From assembly GCF_900099835.1 (NCBI RefSeq), contig NZ_FNKP01000001.1, forward strand, positions 2,418,001 through 2,482,000: a DNA stretch of 64,000 nucleotides, written 5' to 3'. The stretch's first letter is position 1. Each line of letters starts with the position of its first letter. The position numbers and the translations under genes are program-made. Under the pieces are notes generated by a model. That model made no database searches. It saw only the letters and a list, made by a program, of their open reading frames with translations, and had not been told where the DNA came from. Below, one piece after another: positions 8,639 through 18,517 of the stretch. Source of the stretch: Paraburkholderia fungorum. GTDB lineage: Bacteria; Pseudomonadota; Gammaproteobacteria; Burkholderiales; Burkholderiaceae.

Positions 8639-8746
8639 ATGTGGAAAATTTTTTTGCGTCGTAAAAAATCGTGCTGCACGGCACAAGACGACCTATTGCA
8701 AGATGGAAAAAGTCGTTTCTTAATGCGAAATGATATCCGCAAACCA

Positions 8747-8776
8747 TTGATTTAAAACATAAATAAATATTATAAA
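8747..8776 (+). promoter_or_regulatory. Candidate sigma70 promoter of aceA
   Basis: TTGATT (8747-8752) is followed at 18 bases by TATAAA (8771-8776), in a strikingly AT-rich segment. A transcript from here would have a leader of about 140 bases before the aceA start. Confidence 0.5.
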
Positions 8777-8921
8777 AGCGCGTTCCCGCGACTATTGCGC
8801 ACACCTCTATTTGCCTAGACTCTTATACAAGACTTCACGAAACGAAACGCCAAACCGGCCGGCAGCTTCGACGAAGATTACCGAGTCACCTATCCATTTC
8901 AGGCAAATCAAGGAGAACAAC

Positions 8922-10232
<1,311 letters not shown>

Positions 10233-10450
10233 CTGGCCGCAACCGGCCCCGTGGCCTGAGCGAACGACGACGCAGAAGACGAAAAAGCGGCTCCGTCAGA
10301 GAGCCGCCGTCACAGGGAGGAGCCGTGCCGCTGGAATCGATGTGCGCAATCTGTTTTGCGGACAATCGACCCGGCGGCCGGAATCCGGTAGAAAAAATCG
10401 CAGCAGCGGAGAAAGAACCGGCACAGCGGATCGCGCCGGTTAATCAGGGA

Positions 10451-10481
10451 CGCGGCGGACTTAAAATCCGCCGCGTTTTTT
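10451..10481 (+). terminator. Rho-independent terminator after aceA
   Basis: Perfect 9-bp stem (CGCGGCGGA with TCCGCCGCG), loop CTTAAAA, then six Ts. It sits just before the convergent universal stress gene. Confidence 0.88.
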
Positions 10482-10492
10482 CATGATGCCGC

Positions 10493-10927
10493 TCAGCGAT
10501 ACACGATCACTGGGATCTTCGTATGTGTGAGCACGCGTTGCGTTTCGCTGCCGATCAGCAGGCTGCCCAATCCGCGCCGCCCGTGCGAAGCCATGAAAAT
10601 GACGTCGCAGCCACCCCGCTCCGCCGCTTCGATAATCCCGAGATAAGGCGCGGGATGCACGCTGGTGTGACTCTCGACAACCACGCCTACCCGCCGCCCC
10701 GCCATTTCCACTTCCCGCAGATGCACCCGCGCCTCGCGCTCGCTGCGTTGCAGGAACTCGGACGGCGGTTCGACCACCACGTCGGAGAAAGGCGAATACG
10801 GATATTGAGGCAGGCACGCGTAAGCCGTGACGCGCGCGCCGACGGCCTGCGCCAGATCGATCGCGCCGTTTATCGCCTTGCGCGACAGCTCGGAACCATC
10901 GGTCGGAACCAGGATGTGCGTGAACAT
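10493..10927 (-). CDS. Universal stress protein, UspA family
   Basis: A 144-residue single-domain Usp protein. It opens with FTHILVPTDGSELSRKA, whose Asp is the family's ATP-ribose contact, and ends with the nucleotide-binding loop GRRGLGSLLIGSETQRVL, a good fit to G-2x-G-9x-G(S/T), so it should bind ATP. Usp proteins of this type respond to starvation, oxygen limitation or oxidative stress. It is a single gene convergent with aceA and downstream of the LysR gene on the same strand, inside the glyoxylate cluster. Confidence 0.93.
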   Translation of the reverse strand: MFTHILVPTDGSELSRKAINGAIDLAQAVGARVTAYACLPQYPYSPFSDVVVEPPSEFLQRSEREARVHLREVEMAGRRVGVVVESHTSVHPAPYLGIIEAAERGGCDVIFMASHGRRGLGSLLIGSETQRVLTHTKIPVIVYR

Positions 10928-11101
10928 AAGGCCCTCCGTCGCCGGCTATGCACGAGCGGGCGTGCGCACCTGCGCTCAGCATCGAATGTGGACTGGCGTG
11001 CCAGCCGCTCAAACGATTGTAGTTCGCACAAGTACAGGTTTGGAGAGCTTGAAGGGTCTGTCCGCATATCGGAAACCCCGGGTCGACAACCCGTTCGACG
11101 T

Positions 11102-12004
11102 TTAGCCCCAGTAACCGGGATGGCTATACGTATGCTTGAGAAAATCCAGAAACAGCCGCACCCGCAACGGCAAATGGCGACGCTGCGGGAACACCGCGTG
11201 GATGCCGATCGGCGGCGCAGCGAATTCGTCGAGCACCGTGACGAGCCGCCCCGCTGCGATCTCCGCGCCAACCTCCCACCACGAGCGCCAGGCAAGACCG
11301 TGGCCTTCGAGACACCACTCGTGCAGCACCGCGCCGTCCGAACATTCCATCGTGCCGGACACCTTGATCGACACGACCTTGTCGCCCTGCTGGAACATCC
11401 AGCCGCGTTGCTGGTTGGCGCTCGCGCCGAGCGCGAGGCAATTGTGATGCGCGAGATCGGCGAGGTTGTGCGGCGCACCGCGTCGGCTCAGATACGCGGG
11501 CGACGCCACGCACACGCGCCGGTTTTCGCCGAGCCGGAGCGACACCAGCGACGAATCCGGCAACTCGCCAAGACGCACTGCGCAATCAAAACCTTCGTTG
11601 ACCAGATCGACCAGGCGGTCGGACAGGTCGAGCGTGATCGATACGTCGGGATGCGCGACCGTGAAAGCCGGGACCAGCGGTGCGACGTGCCGGCGGCCAA
11701 AACCCGCCGGGGCGGACAGCCTCAAATGGCCGCTCGCTTTTACGCCACCCGCCGACACACTGGCTTCGGCGTTCTGCATGTCGTGAATGACGCGCTGGCA
11801 GTCTTCGAGAAACGCCGAGCCTTCGAACGTCAGCGTGATCTTGCGGGTTGTGCGCACCAGCAGTTTGACGCCGAGGCGCTCTTCCAGTGCGTCGATACGG
11901 CGGCCGATGATCGCGGGCGCGACGCCCTCCGCCATGGCCGCCGCAGACAGACTGCCCTTGGCCGCGACGGTGACGAAAGTCTCGATCTGCTTGAATCGGT
12001 CCAT
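11102..12004 (-). CDS. LysR-family transcriptional regulator
   Basis: A 300-residue LysR-type regulator. The N-terminal winged helix-turn-helix is clear (DRFKQIETFVTVAAKGSLSAAA, then RRIDALEERLGVKLLVRTTR), followed by a periplasmic-binding-protein-like effector domain from about residue 90. It is divergent from the haloacid dehalogenase gene across a 141-base region, the classic arrangement for a LysR protein controlling its neighbour. Its effector is unknown. The residue pattern (SAPAGFGRRHVAPLVPAF) places it in the large CrgA/PA-like LysR clade, which does not predict a ligand. Confidence 0.92.
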   Translation of the reverse strand: MDRFKQIETFVTVAAKGSLSAAAMAEGVAPAIIGRRIDALEERLGVKLLVRTTRKITLTFEGSAFLEDCQRVIHDMQNAEASVSAGGVKASGHLRLSAPAGFGRRHVAPLVPAFTVAHPDVSITLDLSDRLVDLVNEGFDCAVRLGELPDSSLVSLRLGENRRVCVASPAYLSRRGAPHNLADLAHHNCLALGASANQQRGWMFQQGDKVVSIKVSGTMECSDGAVLHEWCLEGHGLAWRSWWEVGAEIAAGRLVTVLDEFAAPPIGIHAVFPQRRHLPLRVRLFLDFLKHTYSHPGYWG

Positions 12005-12068
12005 GAACGAGATGGGGAGAGTGAAGGTTCGAAGCGGGCAAGATTAGGTGGATAAAAGTAAAAGATCA

Positions 12069-12106
12069 AGTGATGTTTAGCCTCTTTTTTAACGTCAATC
12101 ATCACT
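12069..12106. promoter_or_regulatory. Inverted repeat in the LysR/dehalogenase divergent promoter region
   Basis: AGTGATG (12069-12075) and CATCACT (12100-12106) form 7-bp arms 24 bases apart. A TACAAT -10-like element for the dehalogenase gene follows at 12109-12114, and TTGACG is found on the minus strand between the arms. The layout suits a LysR dimer-of-dimers site, but LysR boxes are usually more compact. Confidence 0.4.
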
Positions 12107-12145
12107 AATACAATTCATCCTGACCTCTGACTGGAGTGCACGGCA

Positions 12146-13006
12146 ATGTCGGCCATAACGACACTTCCCCCTAAAGCAGTGATTTTCGACGCATACGGCA
12201 CGCTTTTCGACGTGCATTCGGTGATCGCTGCCGCGGAGCAGCTGTTCCCCACACACGGCGACGCGCTGTCGTATTTGTGGCGTCAGAAGCAGATCGAATA
12301 CACGCAACTGCGCACGCTGGCCGCTCCATCGGACGCACCTGGCGCGCATTACCGTCCGTTCTGGGACATCACGCTCGATGCACTGCGTTTCGCCGCGAAA
12401 AAAATCCAGCTGACGCTGGGGCGCGCGGCCGAGAAACGTCTGATGGACGAATACGCGTGCCTGTCCGCGTTTCCTGATGCAGTGCCGGCGCTGCGCGCGC
12501 TGCGCGATGCGGGTGTCAATGCGACGGCAAGCGCTCAATCCAGCAGCAAAAAAGCTTCTGCGTCAGGCGAAAAAGTTCATCGCCTCAATCTCGCGATCCT
12601 TTCGAACGGCAATCCGCAAATGCTCGACATCGCCGTGAAAAGCGCGGGCATGAACGGCCTGTTCGACCACGTTCTTTCCGTCGACACCGTGCGCGCCTAC
12701 AAGCCCTCGCCGGCCGCGTATTCCCTCGGCACGCAGGCGTTCGGCGCGCAGCCGCGCGAACTTGTCTTCGTGTCGTCGAATGGATGGGACGTGGCGGGCG
12801 CGACGTGGTTCGGCTTCACCACTTTCTGGCTCAACCGGCAAAACGCACCAGCCGAAGAACTGGGCGTCGCGCCACATGGCACCGGCGAAGACATGAACGA
12901 TCTGCTCGTTTTCCTGCAGACGCTCGCTTCGCCCGGCCGCAGCAGCACACCGGGAAGCTCCGGCAAGTCCGCTGGCAACCGTACGCGCCACAGCCCTGGC
13001 GCATGA
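12146..13006 (+). CDS. L-2-haloacid dehalogenase (haloacid dehalogenase type II)
   Basis: HAD-superfamily enzyme that hydrolyses L-2-haloalkanoic acids (for example chloroacetate) to 2-hydroxy acids through an aspartyl ester. Visible motifs are [11 protein letters not shown] with the nucleophile Asp15 and Thr19, the W-R-x-K-Q-I-E-Y-T-x-L-R segment that carries the substrate-binding Arg of L-DEX enzymes, ILSNGNP, the AYKPSP lysine, and [12 protein letters not shown] with the Ser/Asn/Asp triad. It is 286 residues, longer than the usual 220-240. The excess is a Ser/Ala/Lys low-complexity insert at about 125-146 and a C-terminal tail. It is divergent from the LysR gene and 103 bases ahead of malate synthase. 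Confidence 0.88.
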   Translation: MSAITTLPPKAVIFDAYGTLFDVHSVIAAAEQLFPTHGDALSYLWRQKQIEYTQLRTLAAPSDAPGAHYRPFWDITLDALRFAAKKIQLTLGRAAEKRLMDEYACLSAFPDAVPALRALRDAGVNATASAQSSSKKASASGEKVHRLNLAILSNGNPQMLDIAVKSAGMNGLFDHVLSVDTVRAYKPSPAAYSLGTQAFGAQPRELVFVSSNGWDVAGATWFGFTTFWLNRQNAPAEELGVAPHGTGEDMNDLLVFLQTLASPGRSSTPGSSGKSAGNRTRHSPGA

Positions 13007-13109
13007 CGGCAATCAACGGACCCGCAATACGCATGCATTACACACGCCGCACACGTTCATCGCTCAACAACATTTGCATCATTGCAATCTGACCGACCAA
13101 GGAGAAACC

Positions 13110-14723
13110 ATGGCGAATTCGCTGTCATCGTCGTCGCTGCCGCAGGGCATGGAAATTTCGGCTGAGATCAAGCCGGGCTACGAAGCAATCCTCACGCGCG
13201 AAGCGCTCGAACTCGTCGCCGCGCTGCATCGCACCTTCGAACCGCGCCGTCAGCAGTTGTTGCAGGCGCGCGTGGAACGCACGAAGCGGCTCGATGCCGG
13301 CGAGCGTCCCGATTTCCTCGCGGAGACGAAGCACGTCCGTGAAGGCGACTGGAAAATTGCGCCGCTGCCGCAGGATCTGCAATGCCGCCGCGTGGAAATC
13401 ACCGGCCCGGTCGAGCGCAAGATGATCATCAACGCGCTGAATTCGGGCGCGGATTCGTACATGACCGACTTCGAGGATTCGAACGCACCGAGCTGGGATA
13501 ACCAGATCGGCGGCCATATCAATCTGAAGGACGCGGTGCGCCGCACGATTTCGCTCGAGCAGAACGGCAAGTCCTACAAGCTGAACGACAAGGTCGCCAC
13601 GCTGATCGTGCGTCCGCGCGGCTGGCATCTGGATGAGAAGCACGTGAAGGTGGACGGCAAGCGCGTGTCGGGCGGTATTTTCGACTTCGCGCTGTTCATG
13701 GTGCACAACGCGAAGGAACTGGTCGCGCGCGGTTCGGGCCCGTACTTTTATCTGCCGAAGATGGAGAGCCATCTGGAAGCGCGTCTGTGGAACGACATTT
13801 TCCTCGCGGCGCAGGAAGCCGTCGGCGTGCCACGCGGCACGATTCGCGCAACCGTGCTGATCGAAACGATCGTGGCCGCGTTCGAGATGGACGAAATCCT
13901 GTACGAACTGCGCGAACATAGCTCGGGACTGAACGCGGGCCGCTGGGACTACATCTTCTCGGCGATCAAGAAGTTCAAGGCCGATCGCGACTTCTGTCTC
14001 GCCGACCGCTCGCAGATCACGATGACCTCGCCGTTCATGCGCGCGTATGCGCTGTTGCTGCTGAAGACTTGCCATCGACGCAACGCGCCCGCGATTGGCG
14101 GCATGAGCGCGCTGATCCCTATCAAGAACGATCCGGCGGCGAACGACAAGGCCATGGGCGGCGTGCGTTCGGACAAGGCACGCGATGCGGGCGACGGCTA
14201 CGACGGCGGTTGGGTCGCTCACCCGGGCCTCGTGCCGATCGCGATGGAAGAATTCGTCAAGGTGCTCGGCGACAAGCCGAACCAGATCGGCAAGCAACGC
14301 GACGACGTGCTCGTGACGGCCGCCGATCTGACGGACTTCCGTCCCGAGGCGCCGATTACCGAAGGCGGTTTGCGCAACAACATCAACGTCGGCATTCACT
14401 ACCTGGGTTCGTGGCTCGCGGGCAATGGCTGCGTGCCGATTCACAACCTGATGGAAGACGCGGCGACGGCGGAAATTTCGCGCTCGCAAGTGTGGCAGTG
14501 GATTCGCTCGCCGAAGGGCAAGCTCGAGGATGGCCGCAAGGTGACGGTCGAACTCGTGCGCGAGTTGTCGGCGCAGGAGTTGGCGAAGGTGAAGCAGGCG
14601 GTGGGCGGTACGGCTGGCGCGGATACGAAGCCGTATGAACGGGCCGCGCAGATCTTCGAGGAAATGTCGACGTCGGAGCAGTTCACCGACTTTCTGACGC
14701 TGCCGCTGTATGAAGAGATTTGA
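13110..14723 (+). CDS. aceB: Malate synthase A
   Basis: Malate synthase A condenses glyoxylate with acetyl-CoA to malate, the second step of the glyoxylate shunt. The 537-residue length is typical of isoform A. Recognisable blocks are [13 protein letters not shown] near residue 115, [26 protein letters not shown], the isoform-[12 protein letters not shown] segment and LVPIAMEEF. The ATG at 13110 has a strong AAGGAG at good spacing, matching the style of aceA. A strong terminator follows. It may be co-transcribed with the dehalogenase gene in front of it. Confidence 0.97.
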   Translation: MANSLSSSSLPQGMEISAEIKPGYEAILTREALELVAALHRTFEPRRQQLLQARVERTKRLDAGERPDFLAETKHVREGDWKIAPLPQDLQCRRVEITGPVERKMIINALNSGADSYMTDFEDSNAPSWDNQIGGHINLKDAVRRTISLEQNGKSYKLNDKVATLIVRPRGWHLDEKHVKVDGKRVSGGIFDFALFMVHNAKELVARGSGPYFYLPKMESHLEARLWNDIFLAAQEAVGVPRGTIRATVLIETIVAAFEMDEILYELREHSSGLNAGRWDYIFSAIKKFKADRDFCLADRSQITMTSPFMRAYALLLLKTCHRRNAPAIGGMSALIPIKNDPAANDKAMGGVRSDKARDAGDGYDGGWVAHPGLVPIAMEEFVKVLGDKPNQIGKQRDDVLVTAADLTDFRPEAPITEGGLRNNINVGIHYLGSWLAGNGCVPIHNLMEDAATAEISRSQVWQWIRSPKGKLEDGRKVTVELVRELSAQELAKVKQAVGGTAGADTKPYERAAQIFEEMSTSEQFTDFLTLPLYEEI

Positions 14724-14823
14724 GGCTGAGCTTTTTTATGCGTCGTGAAGTCGGCCCCATGAAGCCTGCCGGGACGGCACACGTCGTATGAAAACAGCCT
14801 GACTCGCAAGACTGACCGACCGG

Positions 14824-14861
14824 ATGGCCCGACAGGTGTATGCCTGCCGGGCCATTTTTTT
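14824..14861 (+). terminator. Rho-independent terminator after aceB
   Basis: A 12-13-bp stem with one internal mismatch (ATGGCCCGACAGG with CCTGCCGGGCCAT), loop TGTATG, then a run of seven or more Ts. Confidence 0.88.
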
Positions 14862-14879
14862 GTGCGGGTTTTCGAGTGG

Positions 14880-15281
14880 TCAGCGAGTGCTGCGATAACC
14901 GACCCAATCGCCCGATTTGATTTCGGGTAGCCCCTTCACTGCACTGGGCGCGACCGGATAGAAGCGGCAATTCACCACGTTGCCGTCCACTTTCAGCATC
15001 ACCTCGCGCGCAAGAAAACGATCTTCGACGCCCGGATAAACCGCTTCGATTTCATCGAGCACCGCGACGAGCGCGTCGTCGATTTCGTAGACGTCGCCGA
15101 TCACGTCGATACCCGCTTCGTCGACCACCAGCCCCGGGTACAAACCGAAGTCGAACAGATGACCGCGCACCGTGGCCGTGCCAAGCCGGTTCGGCTCGGC
15201 GATCTCGTTACGCGCCGCTGCTTCGTGGATGTCGTTCACTTCACCGGCGCGCAATGTGCCGTAAATAAAGACGGTCTGCAT
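14880..15281 (-). CDS. Gamma-glutamylcyclotransferase (AIG2-like) family protein
   Basis: This 133-residue protein begins with FIYGTLRAGE, the YGTLR signature that forms the substrate loop of the gamma-glutamylcyclotransferase/AIG2 fold. Further family features are GHLFDFGLYPGLV and a central LDEIEAVYPG, where the Glu is the candidate catalytic residue. Family members cyclise gamma-glutamyl peptides or amines to 5-oxoproline, but small stand-alone members of this kind are mostly uncharacterised. It converges on aceB and lies 67 bases downstream of the rraA-like gene on the same strand. Confidence 0.8.
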   Translation of the reverse strand: MQTVFIYGTLRAGEVNDIHEAAARNEIAEPNRLGTATVRGHLFDFGLYPGLVVDEAGIDVIGDVYEIDDALVAVLDEIEAVYPGVEDRFLAREVMLKVDGNVVNCRFYPVAPSAVKGLPEIKSGDWVGYRSTR

Positions 15282-15348
15282 CGTCGTTTGCTCTCCTGGA
15301 AAATAAGGAATGGGTGGCTTCGGTTCGAGCCGGGGTTCCGCTGACGCT

Positions 15349-15843
15349 TCAAGTCAGTGCGGTGTTCGCGACGAGGACGCCGTCAAGGTCCGCGTAGATC
15401 CAGTCGCCGGGACGCACTAATGCGCCGGGTAACTGCACGGGGACATCACGCTCGCCGGCGCCGAGCTTCGGCGAGCGTCGCGGACAGGTTGCCAGCGCCG
15501 CCACGCCAACATTGGCGTCGTTCAATTCGAGCGTATCACGCACGCAGCCGTTGATAACCACGCCCGCCCAGCCGTTCTGCTCCGCGATTTGCGCGAGATT
15601 TCCGCCCAATAGCGCGCAACGCAGACTGCCGCCGCCGTCGATCACCAGCACCCGGTTTTCGCCTTGCTCTTCGAGCGTGGCACGCACGAGCGCATTGTCT
15701 TCGAACACTTTCAGCGTCACCGCCGCGCCGCTGAAACACTCGGGGCGGCTGAACAGATGGAAGACCGGTTCGAGCACGCGCAGCGTACCGAGCGCCAACT
15801 GGTCTTCATGTGCATCGCACAAATCCGCTGTAGCAAAGCTCAT
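15349..15843 (-). CDS. rraA: RraA family protein (RNase E activity regulator / HMG aldolase fold)
   Basis: A 164-residue protein with the RraA fold signatures: ATADLCDAH at the N-terminus, [20 protein letters not shown] in the middle, [12 protein letters not shown], and [14 protein letters not shown] at the C-terminus. E. coli RraA binds RNase E and inhibits it; the same fold includes 4-hydroxy-4-methyl-2-oxoglutarate aldolases, which share the GG-N-L-A and G-C-V-R-D motifs seen here. Sequence alone does not decide between these roles. The ATG at 15843 has GAGGAG at ideal spacing, so the eleven additional upstream codons are excluded. It is divergent from the AraC regulator. Confidence 0.88.
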   Translation of the reverse strand: MSFATADLCDAHEDQLALGTLRVLEPVFHLFSRPECFSGAAVTLKVFEDNALVRATLEEQGENRVLVIDGGGSLRCALLGGNLAQIAEQNGWAGVVINGCVRDTLELNDANVGVAALATCPRRSPKLGAGERDVPVQLPGALVRPGDWIYADLDGVLVANTALT

Positions 15844-16031
15844 GGGATTCTCCTCGGGACCGGACAATCGGGACATTATGCACGCCGTATCGCGGTCAAC
15901 CTCTACAATGAGAGGCCGACTGCGGTTTGGGGCTTTGAATCCGCGCGGTTTTTCGACTCACGACTCAAGCCTTTGGCGCGTGAACATGACAGCCCCACCT
16001 GCGGCATTCGCTCTCTGGATCGCTCTTCGCC

Positions 16032-16898
16032 ATGACTTCGTCCGCCGACTCAGACCTGTTGAGCTTCGTACGCTTCGCCGACATTCCGCCCGAGCATCAA
16101 CCCACGAACGAACATCCGATTCGTGTGCGCTCGCGGCCCATGCCGATGGGTTCGCGCATCGCCAGGCATCGGCATGCGTGGGCACAAGTGGCTTACGCGT
16201 CGCGCGGCGTGCTGCGAATCGCAACGACCGGCACTACGTGGATGGTGCCGCCGTCGCGCGCAATCTGGGTGCCTCCGCATGTGACGCACGAAGTGGTCGC
16301 CGTCGAGGATGCGTTTCTGCGCACGCTGTACATCACCGAGAATACGGTGCCGGCCGGACTGGATACGCCGCGGGTGGTGGAGGTCTCGGATCTGCTGCGG
16401 GAAGTGATTGCCGCGCTCGACACGCCCGGCATTTCCGTCACGCGCGAACAGCTACTCGGCGCGCTCGCACTCGACGAATTGACGCGTTCGGAGCCTTTGC
16501 CGCTTTCAGTGCCGATGCCTAACGAGAAGCGCCTGCGTGCGCTTTGCGAAGCCGTGATCGAAGATCCGACGCATGGCGAATCGCTCGAACAATGGGCGTC
16601 GAGCGTCGGCGCGAGTACCCGTACGATCGCGCGGCTGTTTCGGCAGGAATTAGGGGTGAGTTTTTCGCAGTGGCGTCAGCAGGCGATTCTGGCTCGTGCC
16701 ATTCCGCTGTTGAGTCAGGGGCGGCCGCTTTCGCATGTGGCGCAAGAGCTTGGCTACCAGAGCCAGAGTGCGTTTTCCGCGATGTTCCGGCGTGCGTTCG
16801 GCGAGAGTCCGCGTGCGTTTATCGAGCGCGGTTCGGAGCATCGTCCGGAAAATCATGTCGCGCGTTCACAGGATGATGAAACGGCGCGGGAAGTGTAG
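16032..16898 (+). CDS. AraC-family transcriptional regulator with cupin sensor domain
   Basis: A 288-residue regulator with an N-terminal cupin domain (HRHAWAQVAYASRGVLRI around residue 46, then VPPSRAIWVPPHVTHEV) and a C-terminal double helix-turn-helix (LEQWASSVGASTRTIARLF, then ISHVAQELGYQSQSAFSAMFRRAFGESP-like pattern). This is the common AraC subclass (AraC_binding plus HTH_18). Its His-rich cupin pocket could bind a metal or a small molecule; the ligand is not known. It is divergent from the RraA gene. It may regulate itself or a transporter elsewhere; the adjacent genes give no clear pathway. Confidence 0.9.
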   Translation: MTSSADSDLLSFVRFADIPPEHQPTNEHPIRVRSRPMPMGSRIARHRHAWAQVAYASRGVLRIATTGTTWMVPPSRAIWVPPHVTHEVVAVEDAFLRTLYITENTVPAGLDTPRVVEVSDLLREVIAALDTPGISVTREQLLGALALDELTRSEPLPLSVPMPNEKRLRALCEAVIEDPTHGESLEQWASSVGASTRTIARLFRQELGVSFSQWRQQAILARAIPLLSQGRPLSHVAQELGYQSQSAFSAMFRRAFGESPRAFIERGSEHRPENHVARSQDDETAREV

Positions 16899-16936
16899 GC
16901 GTATCGGGCAGCAACGACCGCTGGGCCTCGCTCTCA

Positions 16937-17401
16937 TCAGACCCGTCGCGCCAGATGACGGATCGCGCCAAGCTGGGCGAGACGCGGTCCCGCCAGTTTG
17001 TAGCCTTTACGTTGATAGAGCCGCGCGGCAGGATTGTCGACGAACACACGCAATTGCAATTCGCGCAGCCCGCGCTCCCGCGCCCACTGATGCGACGTAT
17101 CCAGCAGATACGTGCCCGCTCCCAACCGCCGATGTCCCTCGGCAATCTGCACGTCGCGGATATGCAGCGAATCGCCCTCTTCCGTGATGCGCAGCACGCC
17201 GATCGGCTTGCCATCCACCTCAAGAATAAAATTCTCCGATTCGCGCCAACTGCCGAGAAAAAGATCACCGCGCCAAACCAGGTGATGCCGGTGATAGTAG
17301 CCACCCATGTTGTTGCGAGTCAGCGCCTCGGCGAACTCGAAATCGTCCATGCTGGCAATGCGCAAATGAAACGGTGAGGTAGCTTCGGTTGGATCGAACA
17401 T
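16937..17401 (-). CDS. GNAT family N-acetyltransferase
   Basis: A 154-residue single-domain GNAT protein. The acetyl-CoA loop is present as EGHRRLGAGTYLL (Q/R-x-x-G-x-G/A), preceded by the beta-strand IRDVQIAEG and followed by LRVFVDNPAARLYQRKGYKL. An early NNMGGYY-HRHHL-W segment resembles one group of small bacterial GNATs. The acceptor is unknown. It converges on the AraC gene and lies just downstream of the tRNA array on the same strand, separated from it by a terminator. Confidence 0.82.
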   Translation of the reverse strand: MFDPTEATSPFHLRIASMDDFEFAEALTRNNMGGYYHRHHLVWRGDLFLGSWRESENFILEVDGKPIGVLRITEEGDSLHIRDVQIAEGHRRLGAGTYLLDTSHQWARERGLRELQLRVFVDNPAARLYQRKGYKLAGPRLAQLGAIRHLARRV

Positions 17402-17538
17402 GGCGAAACGACGAAGATAGGTGACGCAGATGAGCGACGAGAATGAGTGGGGTCAACGGTAAAACAGGGGAAGCCTGCTGGCAATGGCTGTTTGTCCCGA
17501 GCATACCCAGGCGAGCTACGTTGCTGAGCAGCGGAAAT

Positions 17539-17570
17539 AAAAAAAGCCCACTTCTTTCGAAGTGGGCTTT
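17539..17570 (-). terminator. Terminator at the distal end of the tRNA array
   Basis: Read on the minus strand, an 11-14-bp stem (AAAGCCCACTTC with GAAGTGGGCTTT, loop GAAA) is followed by seven Ts. It lies 9 bases after the last tRNA-Asp. Confidence 0.88.
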
Positions 17571-17578
17571 CTAAAATC

Positions 17579-17655
17579 TGGCGGAGCGGACGGGACTCGA
17601 ACCCGCGACCCCCGGCGTGACAGGCCGGTATTCTAACCAACTGAACTACCGCTCC
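17579..17655 (-). tRNA. tRNA-Asp (GTC), copy nearest the distal terminator
   Basis: A complete cloverleaf on the minus strand with acceptor stem GGAGCGG/CCGCTCC, D-loop AGTTCAGTTGGTTAGAAT, anticodon loop reading CTGTCAC with anticodon GTC, T-loop GGTTCGAGTCC, and an encoded CCA. The gene is 77 bases and identical to the second tRNA-Asp in the array. Confidence 0.97.
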
Positions 17656-17747
17656 AGATTTTGCACCGCTGGCTTATGAGCTACGCTCACTTACCTTCAG
17701 CAACCTACTGCACCGTTCAAACTTCCAACCGAACGACGCCGACGTTT

Positions 17748-17823
17748 TGGCGTCCCCTAGGGGATTCGAACCCCTGTACTCACCGTGAAAGGGTGATGTC
17801 CTAGGCCTCTAGACGAAGGGGAC
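17748..17823 (-). tRNA. tRNA-Glu (TTC), distal copy
   Basis: Minus-strand cloverleaf with acceptor GTCCCCT, anticodon loop CTTTCAC with anticodon TTC, T-loop GGTTCGAATCC and encoded CCA; 76 bases. It is identical to the other tRNA-Glu in the array and close to gltX, the synthetase that charges it. Confidence 0.97.
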
Positions 17824-17847
17824 AACGTACTGCTTACAACTTTAATG

Positions 17848-17881
17848 AAAAAGCCCGTTCATGTTCGTGCGAACGGGCTTT
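17848..17881 (-). terminator. Internal terminator within the tRNA array
   Basis: Minus-strand stem of 11 bp (AAAGCCCGTTC with GAACGGGCTTT) followed by five Ts, three bases after the CCA of the proximal tRNA-Asp. It separates the Ala-Glu-Asp genes from the second Glu-Asp pair. Confidence 0.82.
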
Positions 17882-17884
17882 AAC

Positions 17885-17961
17885 TGGCGGAGCGGACGGG
17901 ACTCGAACCCGCGACCCCCGGCGTGACAGGCCGGTATTCTAACCAACTGAACTACCGCTCC
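17885..17961 (-). tRNA. tRNA-Asp (GTC), proximal copy
   Basis: Identical in sequence to the distal tRNA-Asp, including the encoded CCA and GTC anticodon; 77 bases. Confidence 0.97.
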
Positions 17962-18060
17962 AGTTTTCCACCTACTTGCGAGCGTTGGTTTTTCTCTGCA
18001 AGCTGCGCTGCTTTACTGCCAATCGAGCATTAACTCGAACACTAAAGCGACGCTTATGTT

Positions 18061-18136
18061 TGGCGTCCCCTAGGGGATTCGAACCCCTGTACTCACCGTG
18101 AAAGGGTGATGTCCTAGGCCTCTAGACGAAGGGGAC
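18061..18136 (-). tRNA. tRNA-Glu (TTC), proximal copy
   Basis: Identical to the distal tRNA-Glu, with anticodon TTC and encoded CCA; 76 bases. Confidence 0.97.
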
Positions 18137-18317
18137 ATAATCTTTTCAGATCTGTCTTTAACTCGCTGCCAACTCGCCGGTAACTGGTGCTATCTCGTTA
18201 CTTCGTTTCATCAACTGCGAAGACCGCTACTATAACAACGTTTCGGTCATTTGTGAAGTCTTTTTTACTACAACTTGCTGACTTCTCAACAACTTTCTAC
18301 TACTCGCTCTGCTGTGT

Positions 18318-18393
<76 letters not shown>

Positions 18394-18457
18394 GCGGCAC
18401 ATCAGAGAAACGAGATTCTAGAGGCCAATTTGCGTCTTGTAAATACCCTTTGAGCAA

Positions 18458-18490
18458 TTGCATGCGACTTTTTTCGCAAGTCGCATGCAA
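18458..18490. repeat. Perfect 13-bp inverted repeat between gltX and tRNA-Ala
   Basis: Arms TTGCATGCGACTT (18458-18470) and AAGTCGCATGCAA (18478-18490) flank a 7-base loop. It lies 27 bases past the gltX stop. There is no T-run on the minus-strand 3' side, so it is not a standard intrinsic terminator; it could be an mRNA 3' end stabiliser or processing site between the mRNA and the tRNAs. Confidence 0.6.
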
Positions 18491-18517
18491 ACCCTCTCAA
18501 CGCAGGCGCGAACGCGC

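Larger units (their letters stand above)
8457..8921 (+). other. Intergenic region between rhlE and aceA
   Basis: This stretch holds a GC-rich hairpin with arms GGACGGC/GCCGTCC (8535-8554), the rhlE terminator, a perfect 14-bp palindrome, and then an AT-rich tract of about 150 bases with a sigma70-like promoter for aceA. I see no gene. Confidence 0.6.

Noticed and set aside
12005..12145. A classic T-N11-A LysR box
   Set aside because: The clear inverted repeat here has arms 24 bases apart, so it is reported only as an inverted repeat and not as a canonical LysR box.
17579..18136. Repeats that look like a CRISPR array
   Set aside because: The repeat units are two identical tRNA-Glu and two identical tRNA-Asp genes, not short repeats with unique spacers.
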